A DNA stretch of 64,000 nucleotides from Deltaproteobacteria bacterium. GTDB taxonomy: Bacteria > Myxococcota_A > UBA9160 > UBA6930. Position numbers and translations under genes: made by a program. The notes under the pieces are model-generated. The model had not been told where the DNA came from, ran no database searches, and saw only the letters and a program-made list of their open reading frames with translations. The stretch is taken from assembly GCA_028817435.1 (NCBI GenBank), contig JAPPPQ010000059.1, forward strand, positions 62,001-126,000. The letters run 5' to 3'. Positions 23,283 to 31,959 of the stretch are shown here, in pieces (the stretch's first letter is position 1; each line of letters begins with the position of its first letter).

Positions 23283-24056
23283 CTACCCGCCTGGGCGGAT
23301 TATACCACCCGCGGCAGGGGCGAGCAGGGCGCGCAGGCGGGCGGGGTGATTGGTGAAGAGGCCGTCTGCGCCGCGCCGCAGCAGGCGCTGCATTTGCGCG
23401 GGCGCGTCGACGGTGAAGATGTGCACGGCGAGTCCGGCCCCGTGCGCCGCCTCGATCAGCGCGGCATTGGCCAGCGCGGATTCGGGGTGCAGCGCCTCGG
23501 CGTCCAGTGCGGCGGCGCGCTGCCGCCAGTTGCGGTTGTTGCGGCGCGCAATGAGCAGTGCAATGCGCGCCGCAGCGCAGTGCGCGCGCAGCTCGGCCAG
23601 CGCTGCGTCGTAAAAGGAGGAGAACAGCGTCCGCTGCAACAGCCCCCGCTGCTTTACTGCATGGAGCGCGGCGGCGGCGAGTCCCGGATACGGCCCGCGC
23701 GGCGATTGCTTCAGTTCAAGATTGAAGGGAATCGCGGCGCCGAAGCGGTCGAGAGCTTCGTCCAGCGTGGGAATGCGCTGCCCGGCCGTTGCGCCCGGCG
23801 CGTGGAGTTCGCGCAGCTCGGCCAGTGTCGCCCGCGCAATCTCAATGCGCGCGCCGTTTTCTGCGCGCAGGGTGGAATCGTGAAAGAGCACAATGGCGCC
23901 GTCCCGCGTGGGGTGCAGGTCGGTCTCGATCATGTCCGCCGATTGCTGCACGGCGAGGGCGAAGGCGGCCAGCGTGTTTTCGGGCCGCTCGGCCGAAGCG
24001 CCGCGGTGCGCGATTACCAGCGGCTGCGCGTGCTGCGCTCTGGCCGGACGCGTCAA
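23283..24056 (-). CDS. Glycerophosphodiester phosphodiesterase
   Basis: A 257-residue cytoplasmic GDPD of the UgpQ type, hydrolysing glycerophosphodiesters to glycerol-3-phosphate and an alcohol. It shows the TIM-barrel motif IAHRGASAERPENT with catalytic His and Glu, then ETDLHPTRDGAIVLFHD with the metal-binding Glu/Asp and the second His. No signal peptide. The TTG at 24056 overlaps the glpK stop (TTGA), so it is probably translated by coupling with glpK. Together they feed glycerol and phospholipid head-group breakdown into glycerol-3-phosphate. Start uncertain because no strong ribosome site is visible. Confidence 0.85.
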   Translation of the reverse strand: MTRPARAQHAQPLVIAHRGASAERPENTLAAFALAVQQSADMIETDLHPTRDGAIVLFHDSTLRAENGARIEIARATLAELRELHAPGATAGQRIPTLDEALDRFGAAIPFNLELKQSPRGPYPGLAAAALHAVKQRGLLQRTLFSSFYDAALAELRAHCAAARIALLIARRNNRNWRQRAAALDAEALHPESALANAALIEAAHGAGLAVHIFTVDAPAQMQRLLRRGADGLFTNHPARLRALLAPAAGGIIRPGG

Positions 24057-25561
24057 TCGCGCGCCCAGTCTTTGGCGCGCAGCACGGCGCGCTGCCAGCC
24101 GCCGTATAGCTCCTCGCGCTGCGCCGCCGGCATATGCGGCTCGAAGATCTTCGCGCCTGCGCCGCCGCTCTCTGCCAGTGCGGCGCGCAGCGATTCGCGG
24201 TTTTTCCAAAAATCCGTGGCGAGTCCCGCCAGCGCGGCTGCGCCCAGTGCGGTCACTTCCAGTTCGGGCGGGCGGCGCACCGGCAGGCCCAGAATGTCGG
24301 CCTGAAACTGCATCAAAAAATCATTGTGGCACGCGCCGCCATCCACGCGCAGCACATCGGGGGCGAAGCCGGCGTCGCTGCGGAAGCATTCCACCACATC
24401 GCGGCTCTGGTAGGCGATGGCTTCCAGGGCGGCGCGCACCACCTGCGCGCGGCTGGTGCCCCGGGTGATTCCCACAAGTGCGCCGCGCGCGCGGGCATCC
24501 CAGTGGGGCGCGCCGAGTCCGACGAAAGCCGGCACCAGATAAACGCCGCCGTTGCCGCCGGCCTCGCGGGCCAGCGCCTCGCTCTGCGCCGCGTTTTCGA
24601 TCAATCCGAGTCCGTCGCGCAGCCACTGCACGGCTGCGCCGGCCACAAAGACGCTGCCTTCCAATGCGTAGGCGAAATCGCCGCCCTGTTGCCAGGCGAC
24701 GGTGGAAATCAGCCCGCTCTGCGAGCGCGGCGCGGAATCGCCGGCGTTCATCAGCAGAAAGCAGCCGGTGCCATAGGTGTTCTTGGCGTCGCCGCGCGCA
24801 AAGCATCCCTGGCCGAAGAGGGCGGCCTGCTGGTCGCCGGCCACGCCGGCAATGGGCAGCGCCGCGCCCAGCCATTCGGCGTCCGCCGCGCCGAAGTCTC
24901 CGCTCGACGGACGCAGTTCGGGCAGCAGCGCGCGCGGCAAATTGAAGGCGGCGAGCAGTGCATCGTCCCAGCCGCGCTGCTGCAGGTTGTAGAGCATGGT
25001 GCGCGAGGCGTTGCCGTGCTCGGTTGCGTGCACTGCGCCCTTGCTGAGCTTGTGCAGCAGCCAGGTATCCACAGTGCCAAAGGCAAGCTCGCCGCGCTCT
25101 GCGCGCTGTTGCGCGCCGGGCACGCGGTCGAGAATGAAGCGCAGCTTCGAGGCCGAGAAATAGGAATCCAGTGGCAGGCCGCTGCGCCGCCGCAGTTCTT
25201 CTTCCATGCCGCGCTGCTTCAGTGCCTCGCAAATGCCGGCGCTCTGCCGCGATTGCCACACAATGGCGGGATAAATCGGCGCGCCGCTCTCGCGCTCCCA
25301 AATGATGCTGGTTTCGCGCTGATTGGTGATGCCGATGGCGTGCACATCCGCGGCCGAAGCGCCGGCCTGGGAGAGCACCCCCCGCGCCGCGCGCAGCTGG
25401 CTCTGCCAAATCTCCTGGGGATCGTGCTCCACCCAGCCCGGCTCGGGAAAGCGCTGCTCAAACTCGTGCTGCGCCTTCGCCACCAGCGCCCCGCGCGAGT
25501 CAAACAAAATTGCCCGCGAAGAGGTCGTCCCCTGATCCAGAGCCAGGATGTAGCGCGCCAT
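24053..25561 (-). CDS. glpK: Glycerol kinase
   Basis: Phosphorylates glycerol to glycerol-3-phosphate. FGGY-family kinase of 502 residues with LDQGTTSSRAILFD at the N-terminus (ATP phosphate-binding), ITNQRETSIIWERESG (glycerol contacts), and GDQQAALFGQGCF plus YGTGCFLLMN in the second half. Full length, no breaks. No glpF or glpD is adjacent. A TATAAT box lies only 6 nt before the ATG, so the message is probably leaderless. Confidence 0.96.
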   Translation of the reverse strand: MARYILALDQGTTSSRAILFDSRGALVAKAQHEFEQRFPEPGWVEHDPQEIWQSQLRAARGVLSQAGASAADVHAIGITNQRETSIIWERESGAPIYPAIVWQSRQSAGICEALKQRGMEEELRRRSGLPLDSYFSASKLRFILDRVPGAQQRAERGELAFGTVDTWLLHKLSKGAVHATEHGNASRTMLYNLQQRGWDDALLAAFNLPRALLPELRPSSGDFGAADAEWLGAALPIAGVAGDQQAALFGQGCFARGDAKNTYGTGCFLLMNAGDSAPRSQSGLISTVAWQQGGDFAYALEGSVFVAGAAVQWLRDGLGLIENAAQSEALAREAGGNGGVYLVPAFVGLGAPHWDARARGALVGITRGTSRAQVVRAALEAIAYQSRDVVECFRSDAGFAPDVLRVDGGACHNDFLMQFQADILGLPVRRPPELEVTALGAAALAGLATDFWKNRESLRAALAESGGAGAKIFEPHMPAAQREELYGGWQRAVLRAKDWARD

Positions 25562-25573
25562 GGCCGCATTATA
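25562..25573 (-). promoter_or_regulatory. glpK -10 box, leaderless type
   Basis: On the minus strand TATAAT (25573-25568) is followed by GCGGCC and directly by the ATG. This is a consensus -10 at a distance that places the transcription start on the start codon. Confidence 0.6.
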
Positions 25574-25594
25574 CGCGGGGCGGGGGCGAGTGGG

Positions 25595-26677
25595 TCAGAG
25601 CAGGTTGCGGCGGCGCTGTTTGCGGAGGCGGGTGGTGATGGCGCGGACTTCGTCGCTGCGATCGAGGGAGGCCACCAGCAGGGCGTCGCCGGCGTCTATG
25701 ACGGCGAGGCCGTGCACGCCGAGCAGGGCGATGGGGCGGTCTGCGCCGCAAATGAGGTTGCCGCCGGCGTCGTGCAGCAGCGCTTCGCCGCGCAGCACGC
25801 GGCTCTGGTTGGGGCGCACGCCCAGGTTCTCGGCCAGCGCGAGCCATGCGCCGAGGTCGCTCCATGCAAACTCGACGGGCAGGCAGGCGACGCGGCGGCT
25901 GTTTTCGAGCACGGCGTTATCTATAGATGCGCTGGGCGCGCGGCGGTAGGCGCGCTGGAGTGCGGCGGGGAGTTGGCGGGCATTGGCGCGGCCAATGGGC
26001 GCAAGCGCGCGGGCGATGGCCGGGGCGAATTGGCGCAGCTCTTCCAGAATGGCGCGGGCGCGCCAGACGAAAATGCCGGCGTTCCACAGATAATCGCGGC
26101 GGGCGGCGTAGCGTTGCGCCCGGGCGCGGTTTGGCTTTTCGATAAAGCGCGCGGCGCGGTGCAATTGGGCGTGGCCGGCCAGGGGGGGGCCCAGGCGGAT
26201 GTAGCCGTAGCCGGTTTCGGGACGGGTGGGGCGGACGCCGAGCGCGACCAGCGGCTCGCCCTGGCTCGCGGCGGCGGCGGCGGCGCGTCGCATGGCGCGC
26301 GCAAAGGCGGCGGTGTCGGGAATGCGGTGATCGGCCGGCAGCACCGCCATGAGCGCATGCGGGTCTTCGCGGGCAATGCGGTGGGCGGCCAGCGCAATGG
26401 CGGCGGCGGTGCTGCGCATGCGCGGCTCTACCAGCACGCGCTGCTTCGGCAGTGCGGCGGCGCGGCGCATGGCGGCGGCGTGCGCTGCGCCGCAAATCAA
26501 CCAAATGCGGCCGGGGCCGGCGATGCGCCGCGCGCGCAGCAGCGTTTCCGAAAGCAGCGTGCGGCCCGCGCCCACCTGCAGCAGCGGCTTGGGGCGCGCC
26601 TGACGGGAGAGCGGCCAAAAGCGCGTGCCCGCGCCGCCGGCCAGCACCACGGCGTGCAGCGCCGGTTTGGCGCTCAT
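25595..26677 (-). CDS. manC: Mannose-1-phosphate guanylyltransferase
   Basis: Makes GDP-mannose from mannose-1-phosphate and GTP. It has the nucleotidyltransferase signature LAGGAGTRFWPLSRQARPK (about 13-31), VLPADHRI, TGYGYIRLG and FIEKP. It lacks the C-terminal cupin isomerase domain of bifunctional ManC/AlgA, being 360 residues long. It is the last gene of the gmd-ugd-manC block and its ATG overlaps the end of ugd by 4 nt. It supplies the substrate of Gmd. Confidence 0.9.
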   Translation of the reverse strand: MSAKPALHAVVLAGGAGTRFWPLSRQARPKPLLQVGAGRTLLSETLLRARRIAGPGRIWLICGAAHAAAMRRAAALPKQRVLVEPRMRSTAAAIALAAHRIAREDPHALMAVLPADHRIPDTAAFARAMRRAAAAAASQGEPLVALGVRPTRPETGYGYIRLGPPLAGHAQLHRAARFIEKPNRARAQRYAARRDYLWNAGIFVWRARAILEELRQFAPAIARALAPIGRANARQLPAALQRAYRRAPSASIDNAVLENSRRVACLPVEFAWSDLGAWLALAENLGVRPNQSRVLRGEALLHDAGGNLICGADRPIALLGVHGLAVIDAGDALLVASLDRSDEVRAITTRLRKQRRRNLL

Positions 26678-27984
26678 TGTCCGACTCCCACATAGGCAAA
26701 GCCGGCGGCGGCCAGCGGTTCGGGGGCATAGACATTGCGCAGGTCAATCATCAGCGGGCGGCGCATGCATTCGCGCAGCCGCGCCAGGTCGAGCATGCGA
26801 AACTGATTCCACTCGGTTGCGATGATCACGGCGTCGGTTCCCTCGCAGGCATGGTAGGCGTCGCGGCAGCAGGTGATTTCGGGCAGCAGCGCCGCGGCGC
26901 GGGGCATTGCAACGGGATCGAAGGCGCGCAGCGTTGCGCCCTCTGCGAGCAGCTCGCGGGCCATGCCAATGGCGGGCGCGTCGCGGATGTCGTCGGTTTC
27001 GGGCTTGAAAGAGAGCCCGAGCAGGCCGATGCAGCGCCCGCGCAGTTCGCCCTCCAGCGCGCTGCGGATTTTCTGCATCATGCGCGGCAGCCGCAATTCG
27101 TTTACGCGAATCACGGCCTCGATGATTTGCAGCGGCGCGCCGGCCTCGCGGGCGAAGAATGCCGCAGAGCGCGTGTCTTTGGGAAAGCACGAGCCGCCGA
27201 AGCCCGGCCCCGCGTGCAGAAACTTTGCGCCAATGCGGCCATCGAGACCAATGCCCCGCGCGACATCTTGCACATTGCCGCCCACGGCCTCGCAGAGATC
27301 GGCCATTTCGTTGATGAAGGAGACCTTGGCGGCGAGAAAGCAGTTGGCCGCATACTTGGTGAGTTCGGCGCTGGCCAGATCGGTAATTACGAAGGGCGCC
27401 TCGTTCAGGTAGAGCGGGCGGTAGAGGTTTTTCAGAATGTCGAGCGCGCCCGGATCCTCGACGCCAATTACCACGCGGTCGGGGTGCATGAAGTCGGCAA
27501 TGGCAGCGCCCTCGCGCAGAAACTCGGGATTGGAGGCCACCTGGAAGTTCGGCTCAGCGCCGCGCGCGCGCGCCTCTTCGGCAACCCACTGCCAAACGCG
27601 GCGCGAAGCGCCCACCGGCACCGTGCTTTTGGTGACCACCACCTTGTAGCCGTTCAGCGCGCGGCCGATTTCGCGGGAGACCTGCTCCACTGCGCTCAGA
27701 TCTGCGCCGCCATCCCCGCGCGCCGGCGTTTGCACGGCGATAAACACCACCAGCGATTCGCGCACCGCCAGCGCCGTGTCCGTCGTGAAGGAGAGCCGCT
27801 TCTGCTCCAGATTGCGCGCGACCAGCCCGGCCAGCCCCGGCTCGTAGATCGGCACTTCGCCGCGAGCGAGTCCTGCGATCTTGTCGGCGTCGTGGTCGGC
27901 GCAGAGGACCTGCAGGCCGAGTTCGGCGAAGCAGGCGGCGGTCACCAGTCCCACATAGCCGGCGCCGATGACGCAGATGTTCAC
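26674..27984 (-). CDS. ugd: UDP-glucose/GDP-mannose 6-dehydrogenase family enzyme
   Basis: A 436-residue NAD-dependent sugar-nucleotide dehydrogenase forming UDP-glucuronate (or GDP-mannuronate) by two-step oxidation. It has the N-terminal Rossmann motif VIGAGYVGLVTAACFAELG, VASNPEFLREG, the catalytic Cys in GPGFGGSCFPKDT, and LGLSFKPETDDIRDAPA. The overall wording fits UDP-glucose dehydrogenase better than AlgD, but the neighbours make GDP-mannose, so the substrate is left open. GTG start at 27984 overlaps the gmd stop by 4 nt. The operon thus makes precursors for an acidic or deoxy-hexose surface polysaccharide. Confidence 0.88.
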   Translation of the reverse strand: MNICVIGAGYVGLVTAACFAELGLQVLCADHDADKIAGLARGEVPIYEPGLAGLVARNLEQKRLSFTTDTALAVRESLVVFIAVQTPARGDGGADLSAVEQVSREIGRALNGYKVVVTKSTVPVGASRRVWQWVAEEARARGAEPNFQVASNPEFLREGAAIADFMHPDRVVIGVEDPGALDILKNLYRPLYLNEAPFVITDLASAELTKYAANCFLAAKVSFINEMADLCEAVGGNVQDVARGIGLDGRIGAKFLHAGPGFGGSCFPKDTRSAAFFAREAGAPLQIIEAVIRVNELRLPRMMQKIRSALEGELRGRCIGLLGLSFKPETDDIRDAPAIGMARELLAEGATLRAFDPVAMPRAAALLPEITCCRDAYHACEGTDAVIIATEWNQFRMLDLARLRECMRRPLMIDLRNVYAPEPLAAAGFAYVGVGQ

Positions 27985-28994
27985 CGCGCGCCCGCCCCGC
28001 GCCGTCGCCGCCCGCTGATGCGCTCCTGCGCCTCGAGGTCGGCGTGAACCATAATGCGCACCAATTCCGCAAGGCCGGTTTCCGCCCGCCAGCCGAGCTG
28101 CTTCTGCGCGCGGGAGGGGTCGGCGAGCAGCGTGTCCACTTCGGCGGGGCGCAGCAGCGCCGGGTCGTGCGTCAGGAAATCTGCGGGATCGAGATTCAGC
28201 TCTGCGAAGGCGAGCTCGGCGAATTCGCGCGGCGTGTGGTGGGTTCCGCTGCCGACGACGAAATCGGCGGGCTTTTCCTGTTGCAGCATGAGCCACATGG
28301 CGCGCACATACTCGGGGGCGTAGCCCCAGTCGCGCTTCGAATCGAGGTTGCCGTGGCGCAGCTCGGATTGCAGGCCGAGCTTGATGCGCGCCACGCCTTC
28401 GCTGATTTTGCGCGTGACAAACTCGCGCCCGCGCCGGGGCGATTCGTGGTTGAAGAGAATGCCCGACGCGGCGAAAATTCCAAAACTCTCGCGGTAGTTC
28501 ACCGTGATGTGGTGCCCGTATGCCTTGGCGACGCCGTAGGGGCTGCGAGGGTGAAAGGGCGTAGCTTCGTTCTGCGGCGTCTCCCGGGTGCGTCCGAACA
28601 TCTCGGAACTGGAAGCCTGGTAGAAGCGGATGCCGGGATCCACCAGCCGCACGGCTTCGAGCATGCGCGTTACGCCCAGCCCCGTGAACTCGCCGGTGAG
28701 CCCGGGCTGGGCCCAAGAGGTGGGTACGAAGGATTGCGCGGCCAGGTTGTAGATTTCCCGGGGCTGCGCGCTGCGCACCAACTCAATCAGGGAGCCCTGG
28801 TCGAGGAGATCGGCCTGGTGGAGATGCAGCTTCTCCTGGATGTGCGCGATGCGCTCGGAACTCTCGGTGCTCGAGCGCCGCACCATGCCGTGCACCTCGT
28901 AGCCCTGCTGCAGCAGAAATTCGGCCAGGTAGGAGCCGTCCTGCCCTGTGATGCCGGTGATCAGCGCCCTGCGCCCGCTGGAGCGTTCGCCCAT
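27981..28994 (-). CDS. gmd: GDP-mannose 4,6-dehydratase
   Basis: Converts GDP-mannose to GDP-4-keto-6-deoxymannose, the entry to GDP-fucose, GDP-rhamnose and GDP-perosamine. Extended SDR fold: ITGITGQDGSYLAEFL (NADP binding), ASSSEMFG, the Tyr-Lys pair in YGVAKAYGHH and NHESPRRGREFVTRKI. 337 residues, full length. No fucose synthase or 4-reductase gene is next to it. It starts 15 nt after pafA stops on the same strand, so the proteasome operon may read through into sugar-nucleotide genes. Confidence 0.95.
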   Translation of the reverse strand: MGERSSGRRALITGITGQDGSYLAEFLLQQGYEVHGMVRRSSTESSERIAHIQEKLHLHQADLLDQGSLIELVRSAQPREIYNLAAQSFVPTSWAQPGLTGEFTGLGVTRMLEAVRLVDPGIRFYQASSSEMFGRTRETPQNEATPFHPRSPYGVAKAYGHHITVNYRESFGIFAASGILFNHESPRRGREFVTRKISEGVARIKLGLQSELRHGNLDSKRDWGYAPEYVRAMWLMLQQEKPADFVVGSGTHHTPREFAELAFAELNLDPADFLTHDPALLRPAEVDTLLADPSRAQKQLGWRAETGLAELVRIMVHADLEAQERISGRRRRGAGAR

Positions 28995-29009
28995 TTGTGG
29001 CCCCGCCTT

Positions 29010-30416
29010 CTAGGACTGGATCACGAGCTTGGAGATGCGCGCCCGGCCCGGGCTCGATCTCTGGATGGTGCGCACCAGTTCCTCGACCTTTTGCGTATCC
29101 GTTTCGAAGGGGTTGTTGCACATGACGCGCACATTCAACAGGTTGCCGAGGCGGATGTTTGACCAGTCCAGATCATACTGGATGCCGTTTTGCCGGGCCA
29201 GTTTGATGAATTCGCCGCGCATGCGCGCGCGGGTGTTGGGCGGCGGCTCGGTCTTGGCCTTCAGCACCTCTTCGTCGTTCAGAATGCGATCCACCGCGCC
29301 GCGCCGCTCCAGCAGGTAGAAGAGTCCGCGGTTCAAGCGAATGTCGTGATACTGCAGATCCAGCATGAAGACGCGCGGATCTTCCCAGCGCACGCCGCGG
29401 CTCTCGGTCCAGTTGTGGATGAGCTTGCGCTTGATGATCCAGTCAATCTTGCGGTCCAGGTCGTCGGGGTTCTGCTGCAGGCGGTCGAGCACATACTGCC
29501 ACATGCCGACGGCCTCCATCAGGTCGTCGGAGACGGGGTAGTGCTCCACATACCGCTGCGCCATTTGGCAGTATTCGAGCTGAATTTCGATGGGCGAATA
29601 CTCCTTGCCGTTGTCGAGGCGCAGCTTGCGCTTGCAGCTCGTGTCGTAGGAGATGTCCTTGATGGCCTTCACGGGGTTGCGCAGCGTGAAATCCTTGTTG
29701 ATGTAGTTGTCCTCAATCATCTGCAGCACCACCGCGCAGGCGCCGACTTTCAGAAAGTTGGTGTATTCGGACATATTGGAATCGCCGACGATGACATGCA
29801 GGCGCCGGTATTTCTCGCGGTCGGCGTGGGGCTCGTCGCGGGTGTTGATAATTGAGCGGTCATTGGTCGTCGTGCCCGAGATTTTCTGGTAGATGTGCTG
29901 CGCCCGCTGGCTGATGCAGTAGTGCACGCCCTCTTGCGTCTGGAAGACCTTGCCCGCCCCCGAGTAGATCTGGCGCGTTACCAGGAAGGGGATGAGCTGT
30001 TCGGCCAGGTAGTAGAAATCCACATCGCGGTCCACCAGGTAGTTCTCGTGGCAGCCGTAGCTGTTGCCGACGAAGTCCGTGTTGTTCTTGAAGATTGAGA
30101 GGTTGCCGGCAATGCGCTCTTCGCGGATGCGCTCTTCGGCGTAGATCTGCAGGTCTTCCAGCACCCGCTCGCCGGCCTTGTCGTAGACGATGAGCTGGCG
30201 GGGCGAGGCGCATTCCGGGGTTGCGTATTCCGGGTGGCAGCCGGTGTCCTGGTAGAAGCGCGCGCCGTTTTCCAGAAACACATTGAGGAAGTGTTCGGTG
30301 GTGATCAGCTTTTCGAAGAGAAAGCGGATCGCCTTCTCCACCGGAAGGGTCTTTCGCCCTTCGGGTGTGAAGATGATCCCGTATTCGGTCTCGACGCCGT
30401 AAATGCGCTTTTGCAT
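29010..30416 (-). CDS. pafA: Pup-protein ligase PafA
   Basis: Attaches the C-terminal Glu side-chain carboxylate of Pup to lysines of target proteins using ATP. Carboxylate-amine ligase (glutamine-synthetase-like) fold. The N-terminus has GVETEYGII with metal-binding Glu9 and Glu11, and NGARFYQDTG contains the predicted catalytic Asp57. The block NTRDEPHADREKYRRLH is the family hallmark and is shared with Dop. 468 residues, normal for PafA. A TACACT box (30440-30435) inside the 3' end of prcA may give it a promoter of its own. AAGGGGG precedes the ATG. Confidence 0.97.
   Translation of the reverse strand: MQKRIYGVETEYGIIFTPEGRKTLPVEKAIRFLFEKLITTEHFLNVFLENGARFYQDTGCHPEYATPECASPRQLIVYDKAGERVLEDLQIYAEERIREERIAGNLSIFKNNTDFVGNSYGCHENYLVDRDVDFYYLAEQLIPFLVTRQIYSGAGKVFQTQEGVHYCISQRAQHIYQKISGTTTNDRSIINTRDEPHADREKYRRLHVIVGDSNMSEYTNFLKVGACAVVLQMIEDNYINKDFTLRNPVKAIKDISYDTSCKRKLRLDNGKEYSPIEIQLEYCQMAQRYVEHYPVSDDLMEAVGMWQYVLDRLQQNPDDLDRKIDWIIKRKLIHNWTESRGVRWEDPRVFMLDLQYHDIRLNRGLFYLLERRGAVDRILNDEEVLKAKTEPPPNTRARMRGEFIKLARQNGIQYDLDWSNIRLGNLLNVRVMCNNPFETDTQKVEELVRTIQRSSPGRARISKLVIQS
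29779..29849. repeat. 71-nt block identical to a block in dop (copy in pafA)
   Basis: Bases 29779-29849 are identical, base for base, to 32998-33068 in dop; six flanking bases also match after one mismatch. It encodes the ATP/metal-binding segment around TRDEPHADREKYRRLHVIVG. The rest of the two genes differs strongly. Confidence 0.9.
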
Positions 30417-30434
30417 TTCCGCCCCCTTTCAAGC

Positions 30435-30440
30435 AGTGTA
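30435..30440 (-). promoter_or_regulatory. Candidate internal -10 (TACACT) for pafA
   Basis: TACACT on the minus strand, 18 nt before the pafA ATG, directly after the prcA stop codon. The same hexamer appears before the MFS gene (1146) and at 3089. Confidence 0.3.
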
Positions 30441-30442
30441 GC

Positions 30443-31138
30443 TCATCCGAGTATCTGTTGCACCTCTTCGGGGGGGAGCCGGCGGAAGCGGCGGCCGCTT
30501 CGGCGCCGGTCGAGCACGATTACCTCCAGGTCTCCGGAGCGCAGGTTCGGGTTGCCGTTTTCGGCGCGCTGCAGGGTGTCGCGGCCGAGCCGCAGCGCAG
30601 CGCCGAGCTCGAGATTCGCGCGGTAGTTCGTTTCGAGATGGCGCTGCAGCGCATGGATGCTGCCGCCGATGACGCAGTAGCCCTCGTGGTCCTGGATGGC
30701 GCCGTCGAAGCTCACCTGGTAGATGGCGTTCGCCTCCTGGCCCGCCAGCTCTGCATCGCCCACCTCGGCCACCACAATCTCCACCTCGAAGGGCTTGCTC
30801 GAGCGCGTGAACTCCTCGCCGAGCGCCTGCGCGTAGAGATTCGCCAGCGCCTTGCCGCGCACATCGTCGCGGCTGAAGCGGTAGCCTTCCACATCGGCCC
30901 ATTGCACGCCCATCTTGCGCAGCCGCTCGAACTCGCTGAAGCGGCCGACGCCGGCGAAGGCGATGCGGTCGTAAATCTCGCCGAGCTTCTGCAGCTTCAG
31001 CGGGTTCTCGGCCACGATCAGCACGCCCGCCCCGCATTCCAGGGTGACGACGGACTTGCCGCGGGCGATTCCCTTGCGCGCGTATTCGGATTTGTCCCGG
31101 GCCATCTGCTCGGGATTGACATAGAAGGGAAGCGACAT
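30443..31138 (-). CDS. prcA: 20S proteasome alpha subunit
   Basis: Forms the outer rings of the 20S core. 231 residues, with the usual N-terminal gating extension (MSLPFYVNPEQMARDKSEYARKG-type start), then GKSVVTLECGAGVLIVAENP and the Ntn-hydrolase fold without a catalytic Thr. FAGVGRFSEFERLR matches actinobacterial PrcA. The ATG at 31138 is 2 nt after the prcB stop, so alpha and beta are co-translated. It assembles with PrcB and receives substrates from Mpa. Confidence 0.95.
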   Translation of the reverse strand: MSLPFYVNPEQMARDKSEYARKGIARGKSVVTLECGAGVLIVAENPLKLQKLGEIYDRIAFAGVGRFSEFERLRKMGVQWADVEGYRFSRDDVRGKALANLYAQALGEEFTRSSKPFEVEIVVAEVGDAELAGQEANAIYQVSFDGAIQDHEGYCVIGGSIHALQRHLETNYRANLELGAALRLGRDTLQRAENGNPNLRSGDLEVIVLDRRRSGRRFRRLPPEEVQQILG

Positions 31139-31140
31139 CG

Positions 31141-31935
31141 TTACTCCCGGCGGCGGCGGCGGGCCACGAGCACTTCGCGCCAAGCGCCCGCCACCTCTTC
31201 GTCTGGCGCGCTCTCCACGCCCTCGGCGGTGCAAAATTTCACATTGGGGTAGATGCCGCGCTCGTCATCCACCCCGCCGGTGCCGCGATCCTCATCGGCG
31301 GCGTCGGTGAGCGCCTGCACGGCCATGCGCAGCGCGTCCGCGCGCTGGGCGTTTTCGCGGAAGCTCACTTTCAGCGATTCGCGGGCGAAAATCGCGCCCG
31401 AACCCACGCACTCGAATTCGCTCTCCTCGTAGCGCCCGCCGGTAATCTCGTATTTCCACACGCGGCCGGTGCGGCGGCGGCGGTCGTAGCCCGCAAAGAG
31501 CGGCAGCACGGCGAGCCCCTGCATGGCGGCGGGCAGATTCTGGCGGATCAGTTGCGCAAGGGTGTTCGCCTTGCCCTCGAGCTCGAGGGGCGCGCCCTCG
31601 ATCTTTTCGCGGTGCTCGAACTGAATGCCGATCAGCCGCGCCATTTCCATGGCGGGGCCGGCGGCGCCGGCAATGGCCATGAGCGAATAGTCGTCGGTGG
31701 CGAAGACCTTTTCGATGCGGCGCGAGGCCACCTGGTTGCCCATGGTGGCGAGCCGGTCGCCGGCCACCAGCGCGCCGCCGGCAAAGCGCAGCGCCAGACA
31801 GGTGGTGCCGCTGGCGGTGGGCGGAAGCTGCCCCGGCTCGGCGAACCAGTGGCGCAGGTTCGGCTTGAGCTGGGGATGCTCGGCTTCGAGCAACTCCGTG
31901 AAGCTCGTGCCCCGGTAGCCATCCCAGAAATGCAA
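31141..31935 (-). CDS. prcB: 20S proteasome beta subunit (catalytic)
   Basis: The peptidase subunit of the bacterial proteasome, 264 residues including a 43-residue propeptide ending in ASG. Cleavage before Thr44 (TTCLALRF) would expose the N-terminal nucleophile. Relative to that Thr1, Asp17 (Asp60, in AGDR) and Lys33 (Lys76, in RRIEKVF) are both in place, so the active site is intact. GSGAIFARESLK and DAADEDRGTGG are typical of bacterial PrcB. It lies 24 nt after pup. Confidence 0.96.
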   Translation of the reverse strand: MHFWDGYRGTSFTELLEAEHPQLKPNLRHWFAEPGQLPPTASGTTCLALRFAGGALVAGDRLATMGNQVASRRIEKVFATDDYSLMAIAGAAGPAMEMARLIGIQFEHREKIEGAPLELEGKANTLAQLIRQNLPAAMQGLAVLPLFAGYDRRRRTGRVWKYEITGGRYEESEFECVGSGAIFARESLKVSFRENAQRADALRMAVQALTDAADEDRGTGGVDDERGIYPNVKFCTAEGVESAPDEEVAGAWREVLVARRRRRE

Positions 31936-31959
31936 GCCCGCCTCCCGGCAGCGCCTGGG

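Noticed and set aside
20954..23356. 800-codon rightward open frame opposite the DNA methyltransferase
   Set aside because: The minus strand has methylase motif I and NPPF; the plus-strand product has no domain.
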